This document shows positions 7,301 through 10,941 of a stretch of 10,941 nt of DNA, in pieces (within the stretch, counting starts at the first letter, position 1; each line of letters opens with the position of its first letter). The position numbers were made by a program, and so were the translations under genes. Origin of the DNA: Goniomonas avonlea (Eukaryota; Cryptophyceae; Goniomonadida; Goniomonadaceae); assembly GCA_003573635.1 (NCBI GenBank), contig QUTJ01031333.1, forward strand, positions 1 to 10,941, read 5' to 3'. The notes under the pieces were generated by a model. It ran no database searches, was not told the origin of the DNA, and worked only from the letters and a program-made list of their open reading frames with translations.

Positions 7301-9756
7301 ATTGGCAGCTTCAGTGCCGGCAGTGTCACTCTGGCAAGCGTGTGCACAAGATAATTCAGGATCGTGTCAAACCGCGGGTCGATTAGTGGCCAAGGTGACC
7401 TCGAGGCGTGATGCCTGGCAACGCTATCTGTTGATATATCTCCCTGCATTTGACTGACTTTGGAGAGGGCGAGAGCTGAACTTGGAGAGAGGCTGAACTT
7501 TGAGAGAGGCTGCGAGGGAGAGAGGAGCTGAACTGGCTGCTGAACTTGGAGAGGGGCTGCGAGAGCTTAACTTGGGGAGAGGCTGGGAGCTGAACTTCGG
7601 AGTGTGGTGGTCGCTCACAGAAGCACAAGTGCGTCAGGAGCCGACGCCCAGGACCTGTTGATGCGAACCCACTGCAAGTAAGCAGAATGTAATGTACGGG
7701 TGAGAGTCCACCGGTACAAGCAGTTGTCTCCAGAGGCATGCAGCAGTCACAACGAGTCTCAATTCACCTTGAGGTTGTTGTTCTCGCTCCCTGCGTGTGG
7801 TGTGACGTTCGTGTTGAAGCCAGTCCTGACTGCTGCTCCAGTTATTTCCACCTGGCGCCCCTCACGGTGCTCCCGCCAAGAGCGAGACCGACTGCGACGC
7901 TCGCCCTCAGCAGTGTTGACGAATTCGCTGCTGAAGAGCTCGACGCCGTTGTGGCCGCGGCTCTCACTGTGAGTTGCACTTTGTCGCCTCTCACTGTGAG
8001 TTGCGTGTCACCTCTCACTGTGAGTTGCACTTTGTCGCCTCTCACTGTGAGTTGCACTTTGTCGCCTCTCACTGTGAGTTGCGTGTCACCTCTCACTGTG
8101 AGTTGCCTGGTCGCTCATGTCGTTGTGTGGCTCGCTTTCTCCTCTCTCCCTCCCCTCTCCTCTCTCGCATTGGTCTGCTCATACGCTGCATGGGGTGAGA
8201 GGGAGAAGAGGAGAGGAGGGGGGCGCGAGACAAGGGGGGAGAGAGGGAGATTGACAAGGGGAGGGGCGCACATCGATTGTGCAAAGATGTGACAGGGGGG
8301 GGCGAGAGAGAGAGAGAGAGGGGGGGGGGGGGGGTGATTCGCACATCGATTGTGCAAAGATCCTGGCGAGTATCCGTCCTTAAACTTTCTGACGGCATCT
8401 CGCAGGTGCTGTCGGAAGTGAGCGCTGACCCGAGGGTGGTGGTCGGCGGTGGGTGCGCAGAGTTTGCTTGTGCTGCGTACTTGCGTCGACGGCTGTTGTC
8501 GCGCCAGACGTTGCCCGGCACACGGCAGGGCGTGATGGTCTGTGCCATATTTGCCTCACTGTCGATGACCCCTTGCTTTTGCTGTTGCTGTTTGCTGTTG
8601 CTAGAGCTGGTGTGGAGGTGTTTGAGCGTTTGTTGTTCGCTGGTCTGTAGTGTTGCTGGTGACCTCTGGCACTGAGTGTGACCCAGGCGGTTGCGGATGC
8701 CTTGGAGCATGCGGGGGCAGCACTCCTCCCGCAACACTGCGACGCGCGCTCACACCTCACAGCGCGCATGCGTGAGTTTTACGCAACAGCGCAACGGGGT
8801 GTGGCAGTTGCGCCTGGTCCGGGGGAGGGCCGTCCCGCCACTGCGGCTGTGGGGGAGGGCCGGGGTGTGGCAGTTGCGCCGGGTACGGGGGAGGGCCGTC
8901 CCGCAACTGCGGCTCCTGCTGTGGAGGAGGGGAACCCCTGTGTGTGTGCCCTGTGCGGGGCACCTGCGTCTCTGCGATGCTCCGCCTGCCGGTGTGGTCC
9001 CTCTTTCGCTCTCCCTCTCCCTCTCCCCCTCACTCCTTCTCGTCCTCCTCCCTCTCCCTCTCCCTCCCCTCCCTCTCACCGACCCTGCCGATTTGACATA
9101 ATATTTCGTCAGATCGTGGGGGTTTTCATATTTGATGCTGCGTGGTGGAGGAGGTTGTCATGTATTTGCTTATAAAGATATGCTCTCAGACATGAAGACT
9201 GCTTCCTAGAGCCCGCATCTCTTCCTCGGTCCTCGCTGCCATTCTCCCTTCCTCCCCATTTTGCGGCGGCGCCCTCCGCGGGCGTGGCACCCCAAGGTTA
9301 CCAAGACTGCCCCCTCTCTTTCAAGAATTGGGCGTGGCGGCTGTTTCGCGCCTGACAACCCTGTGTTGCAGGACCGTTCGCTACTGCATGGCAGCGCATC
9401 AGAAGCTACACTGGCCGTCACACCGTTCGACCTGCGTCAAAGCAGCACGCCCACCAACACGGCCAGCAACAGAAACAGAAACAGCAGGAGGAGGAGGTGG
9501 GGTCCAACTTGGCCAGACGGGGACCGAAGGGAGCACTCTGTGGCACATCAACCCTGTCGCCGAACGCTTGGAGTGCATTCGGGTGTGCGGCCGGACACTG
9601 GCGTACGTTGATGACGACGGGGGTGTCTTGGACGATCGTGCCAAACGCGGTCCGATAATGGATTCTGTGTTTGGCAAGCTGCGGGGGATTGGAACTGCGG
9701 TGGAAATCGCTGGGGTGTTGCTGCGGGTTGGTGGCACCGTTATCGATACCCGATAG
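4309..9756 (+). CDS. MKKS: MKKS/BBS6-like chaperonin-related protein with an inserted MYND zinc finger, 16 exons
   Basis: BBS6 is an ATPase-dead relative of CCT that helps assemble the BBSome for ciliary traffic. Exons: 4309-4320, 4366-4790, 4880-4912, 4939-5010, 5064-5163, 5214-5371, 5599-5689, 5864-5950, 6180-6247, 6358-6445, 6819-6879, 7138-7234, 7842-7968, 8406-8531, 8687-8991, 9372-9756; 744 codons plus stop, all phases agreeing. Family landmarks in order: SSCYGPAGR (human TSCYGPSGR); THPTLRVLLDLV; FDGGLFTVIMCTRLV where active chaperonins have GDGTT; LPGVLVD; KVVGCQRGIQPELAEWL; PLPRLSLRHIGAVQAVSGARLLGS; RYFHLAPLTVL; VVVGGGCAE (human ALLGGGCTE); AVADALEHAGAALL; and a C-terminus VFGKLRGIGTAVEIAGVLL matching TAKLSGLQVAVETANLIL. 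Between the last two sit a Gly/Ala/Pro-rich repeat and a MYND finger (residues 602-638). Human MKKS has 570 residues. Weak points: the four-codon first exon, start of exon 4 (4939 or 4960), both ends of exon 9, end of exon 14 (8531 or 8537), and a possible extra exon near 8605-8642. Confidence 0.88.
6005..6170. repeat. Imperfect tandem duplication of about 80 bp in chaperonin-gene intron 8
   Basis: A block from about 6005 (beginning TCAGCGATGACATCGCTGC) recurs from about 6091 (TCAACGATGACATCACTGC). Both copies share CTCCTCCGACT, AAGCCTG and a GAGAC-rich tail with CAGACAGAGAGAC. The second copy runs into the proposed acceptor of exon 9, which therefore lies in purine-rich sequence. Confidence 0.8.
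6451..6738. repeat. Long CT-rich low-complexity tract with a TATC patch, intron 10
   Basis: Nearly 290 bases of CTCTCC/TCTCTC-type sequence on the sense strand, ending in an interrupted (TATC)n microsatellite at about 6680-6725. It fills most of intron 10 of the chaperonin-like gene. The serine/leucine-rich open frames through it are low-complexity translations and not genes. Confidence 0.95.
6739..6800. repeat. Intronic copy of the exon 10 end joined to the exon 11 start
   Basis: 6739-6765 repeats the last 25 bases of exon 10 plus the GT (6421-6447) with two mismatches. It is followed, after CCAG, by a degenerate copy of the beginning of exon 11 (GGTGTGTTCCCCTTCCCTCG against GGTGTGGTCCCCCTCCCTCG at 6819). 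A TGA stop soon follows in the matching frame, so the copy is not usable as coding sequence. Confidence 0.85.
7061..7166. repeat. Partial duplication of the exon 12 acceptor and 5' end
   Basis: About 39 bases at 7061-7099 (CACGTGCCCGGTGCCAGCCT and onward) resemble the acceptor and start of exon 12 at 7126-7166 (CACGTGCGCCAG|GTGCCAGA and onward). The upstream copy lacks the AG before GTGCC, so it would not be an acceptor at the equivalent position. Confidence 0.8.
7461..7606. repeat. Degenerate minisatellite in chaperonin-gene intron 12
   Basis: About seven imperfect copies of a 15-25 base motif built on GCTGAACTTGGAGAGAGGCT. It lies inside the longest intron of the gene (7235-7841, 607 bases). 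A 118-codon minus-strand frame and its overlapping shadow run through it, but they only translate the repeat. Confidence 0.85.
7961..8106. repeat. Six in-frame tandem copies of a splice-donor sequence
   Basis: The 17-mer CTCTCACTGTGAGTTGC starts at 7961, 7988, 8012, 8039, 8066 and 8090, with spacings of 27, 24, 27, 27 and 24 bases. The first copy is the end of exon 13 and its donor (ACT|GTGAGT, GT at 7969). Each later copy has the same potential donor. All spacings are multiples of three and the frame stays open, giving 9- or 8-residue units such as VSCTLSPLT. Each unit also carries the inverted repeat CTCAC-T-GTGAG. Confidence 0.95.
8137..8336. repeat. Polypyrimidine arm, polypurine arm and G-run in intron 13
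   Basis: A CT-rich arm at about 8137-8170 is followed, after some 28 bases, by a GA/G-rich arm at about 8196-8228. The arms are roughly complementary and could fold as an imperfect hairpin. Further on lie (GA)n at about 8304-8319 and a run of about 15 G at 8320-8334. These are candidates for triplex or quadruplex DNA. Confidence 0.75.
8267..8361. repeat. Exact 22-bp direct repeat flanking the (GA)n-G tract
   Basis: The same 22 bases, containing GCACATCGATTGTGC, occur at 8267-8288 and 8340-8361. Each copy holds a short inverted repeat GCACA/TGTGC. The pair brackets the (GA)n and poly-G stretch, which suggests a local duplication with simple-sequence expansion between the copies. Confidence 0.9.
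8798..8914. repeat. 66-bp coding tandem repeat in exon 15
   Basis: Copy 1 starts at 8798 and copy 2 at 8864; they match closely for about 51 bases. The period is 22 codons, and copy 1 begins GVAVAPGPGEGRPATAA. The repeat forms a Gly/Ala/Pro-rich linker between the chaperonin segment AVADALEHAG and the MYND finger. Confidence 0.9.
8945..9435 (+). other. MYND-type zinc finger encoded across exons 15 and 16
   Basis: Residues 602-638 of the chaperonin-like protein. Exon 15 ends with CALCGAPASLRCSAC and a split Arg codon. Exon 16 continues TVRYCMAAHQKLHWPSHRSTC. The spacing is C-x2-C-x7-C-x2-C-x5-C-x3-H-x7-H-x3-C, with the typical YC, HW and H-x3-C features. MYND domains bind proline-rich peptide partners. 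The sixth ligand position, normally Cys, is His626, which can still bind zinc. The intron 8992-9371 (donor GTGTGG, acceptor TTGCAG) splits the domain in phase 2, and both halves share frame with flanking chaperonin sequence, so they belong to one protein. Confidence 0.88.
9004..9077. repeat. CT-rich tract in intron 15
   Basis: A CCCTCT/CTCCCT-type pyrimidine tract directly after the donor of the intron that splits the MYND finger. Low complexity; no coding interpretation. Confidence 0.9.
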
Positions 9757-9796
9757 TGACCAATGACCCACTCAGAACTCGATAGTCACCAATGAC
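9751..9796. repeat. 17-bp direct repeat over the chaperonin-gene stop codon
   Basis: CGATAGTGACCAATGAC at 9751-9767 includes the TAG stop (9754-9756). It recurs with one mismatch at 9780-9796 in the 3' flank. Confidence 0.85.
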
Positions 9797-9948
9797 ACAG
9801 TCAGCCCACGGCGTCGACGGGGACACTGTGATAACGACCGGCGCAACGTTGCGAACAGTCCACGACGAAACGTAATCCCAGGGTCGACGCCCTCTACTGT
9901 AACCCGCCACTTGTTTCGTGTATTTTATCTCCACCACCGCCACCACAG

Positions 9949-10057
9949 CGTGCCCACGGTTTCGCCGAGTCGCGTTCAAAGCCAAAGATAAATGTATTGA
10001 CTCTGGGGTGCCACGACCGTGTTTGCCGAGTCGCCATCAAAGTCAAAGAATATATGT
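9949..10057. repeat. Imperfect direct repeat, period about 61 bp
   Basis: A copy at about 9949-9995 (including GCCGAGTCGCGTTCAAAGCC) is repeated at about 10008-10057 (including GCCGAGTCGCCATCAAAGTC), both followed by an A/T-rich end. It lies in the 3' flank of the chaperonin-like gene. Confidence 0.8.
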
Positions 10058-10071
10058 TTTGTCACTTCGGT

Positions 10072-10228
10072 CCTCTCCCACCTTCCCTCTCCTCCCTCTG
10101 CCCTCTCCTCCCTCTCCTCCACCACTCAAGTTGTTTGATCGTTGTGTCGCATCGTTCACCTTGAGAAGAGAAGGAGAGAGGGAGAGAGAGGGAGAGAGGG
10201 AGAAAGAGGGAGGGAGGGAGGGAGGGAG
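10072..10228. repeat. Polypyrimidine block followed by polypurine block
   Basis: CT-rich sequence at about 10072-10127 is followed, after some 40 mixed bases, by GA-rich sequence at about 10165-10228 ending in (GGGA)n. The two blocks are broadly complementary and could pair in single-stranded DNA or RNA. Confidence 0.8.
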
Positions 10229-10386
10229 TCGTCAAACCGCACGCAGACAGCGTCCTCTCCCGACACGACACCAAACCGACGTTGATCCACAGTCGCGCCC
10301 GTCCTTGGTCTCAGCCACCGTGTGCACGGTTACATTGCCGCTGGTGGAGCAGGTTCCCTGGAGGCCTGGCGTTGTTTAGCGGGACG

Positions 10387-10522
10387 AAGTTCGTGATCTT
10401 GGAGAGATCAAGATCATAAGTTCGTGATCTTGGAGGGATCAAGATAATAAGTTTGTGAGCTTGGAGAGATCAAGATAATGTTGACGCAGCGAAGTTCGTG
10501 ATCTTGGCGAGATCAAGATCAT
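10387..10522. repeat. Four 31-bp repeats, each with an inverted repeat
   Basis: Three tandem units at 10387-10417, 10418-10448 and 10449-10479, then a 12-base gap and a fourth at 10492-10522. Each unit reads roughly AAGTTCGTGATCTTGGAGAG and onward. The best units contain TGATCTTG and CAAGATCA, perfect 8-base inverted arms around a 7-base loop. The third unit has a mutated left arm. Confidence 0.92.
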
Positions 10523-10580
10523 GTTGCGCAGACGCAGTCAGACGCAGGCCAGCTCCTCACACGCGGGGGCGTGTCGGGCT

Positions 10581-10732
10581 CACGTCACTGCGCTGTCGGT
10601 GCTGACATACACCATGTTCACGTCGCTGCGCTGTCGGTGCTGACATGCACCATGTTCACGTCGCTGCGCTGTCGGTGCTGACATGCACCATGTTCACGTC
10701 ACTGCGCTGTCGGTGCTGACATGCACCATGTT
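10581..10732. repeat. Four tandem 38-bp repeats spanning the end of the right-edge gene
   Basis: Units start at 10581, 10619, 10657 and 10695, all 38 bases, with only one or two differences each. Each begins CACGTC(A/G)CTGCGCTGTCGG. On the minus strand the first unit encountered (10732-10695) codes for the last residues NMVHVSTDSAVT. The TGA stop (10696-10694) falls at the unit junction, and the other three units are 3' UTR. Confidence 0.95.
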
Positions 10733-10941
10733 CACGCCAGGCGCAGCCTTGCCCTCAGCGCCAGCCTTGTCAGAGAAGCCGAAGCACCCTCCGCGGCGCC
10801 GCGTCAGTCTTCGCCCGGTCACCTTGGCGTACACAAACACACCAAGCCCAGCCGCAACCACAGCCGCAGCGATGACAACCCCCGCAACCAGACCTGGCTC
10901 GCGAGTAAGAGAGGCAGCGGTGTCCAAGGCAATCGAGTCAC
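10694..10941 (-). CDS. C-terminal end of a single-pass membrane protein, 5' end beyond the right edge
   Basis: An open frame from the right edge to TGA at 10696-10694 gives 81 residues. A short polar stretch (DSIALDTAASLTREP) precedes a hydrophobic segment of about 23 residues, GLVAGVVIAAAVVAAGLGVF plus VYA, followed by the basic cluster KVTGRRLTRRR. By the positive-inside rule this is a transmembrane anchor with a short cytoplasmic tail of about 43 residues, so the missing N-terminal part is probably extracellular or luminal (type I). The tail ends within the 38-bp repeat array. No in-frame acceptor is needed inside the window, so it is likely part of a terminal exon. The family cannot be recognised from this fragment. 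A false ORF in GC-rich DNA is possible, but the clean membrane segment with flanking charges argues against it. Confidence 0.65.
   Translation of the reverse strand, partial: DSIALDTAASLTREPGLVAGVVIAAAVVAAGLGVFVYAKVTGRRLTRRRGGCFGFSDKAGAEGKAAPGVNMVHVSTDSAVT

Larger units (their letters stand above)
9757..10693. other. Repeat-rich convergent intergenic region
   Basis: It lies between the 3' ends of the chaperonin-like gene (plus) and the right-edge membrane protein gene (minus), so it should contain both 3' UTRs. It consists mainly of short repeats, listed separately. A 153-codon plus frame at 9918-10379 has low-complexity content and no family features; I do not call it a gene. No AATAAA or its complement was noticed. 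Confidence 0.7.

Noticed and set aside
7961-8106. Possible CRISPR-like array
   Set aside because: Repeats are 17 bases with 7-10 base, non-unique spacers, inside a eukaryotic intron; this is a tandem repeat.
8605-8642. Possible extra exon (AGVEVFERLLFAG) with a good acceptor at CTAG
   Set aside because: It looks protein-like and the gene could accommodate it, but its phases do not fit exons 14 and 15, and the donor GTCTGT is poor. Left as a possibility.
8093-8737. A 214-codon minus-strand open frame
   Set aside because: It lies antisense to exon 14 and to repetitive intron 13; composition reflects the repeats.
9261-9611. An alternative plus frame over exon 16, and a further Gln-rich frame
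   Set aside because: The frame of 9328-9756 alone gives both the MYND second half and the MKKS-type C-terminus and joins exon 15 in phase.
10062-10379. Plus and minus frames in the GA/CT-rich spacer
   Set aside because: They are low-complexity translations with no domain and no splice-consistent partner.

Overview
The window looks like nuclear DNA of an intron-rich, ciliated, probably unicellular eukaryote. Its genes are split into many short exons with GT-AG introns of about 40 to 600 bases. The intergenic spacers are short, and both introns and spacers carry simple repeats, mostly (GA)n/(CT)n. There are no bacterial operons, no recognisable tRNA or rRNA, and no transposon open reading frames. 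The gene set (ferlin, PRL phosphatase with a CAAX box, Bardet-Biedl chaperonin-like protein) would suit a holozoan protist such as a choanoflagellate, but the species is not identifiable from the sequence alone.

Layout. Positions 95-2466 (minus strand) hold the 5' part of a ferlin-like gene: 12 phase-consistent exons encoding C2B, FerI and C2C, running off the left edge. About 300 bases of divergent promoter follow. Positions 2770-3662 (plus strand) hold a complete four-exon PRL/PTP4A-type phosphatase with the active site CVAGLGR and a CAAX ending CVIM. After a 646-base spacer, positions 4309-9756 (plus strand) hold a 16-exon gene for a chaperonin-like protein resembling MKKS/BBS6. Its penultimate and last exons together encode a MYND-type zinc finger set inside the chaperonin C-terminal region. 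A repeat-rich spacer follows. At the right edge (10694-10941, minus strand) is the C-terminal end of a single-pass membrane protein.

The most striking points are the MKKS/BBS6-MYND composite protein and a recurrent pattern of short tandem duplications over exon-intron junctions. The clearest of these is a splice donor copied six times in tandem, in frame (7961-8106). Exon models were made by hand from reading frame, GT-AG sites, phase agreement and remembered family patterns. No search or transcript evidence was available, so the less certain junctions are named in the entries.
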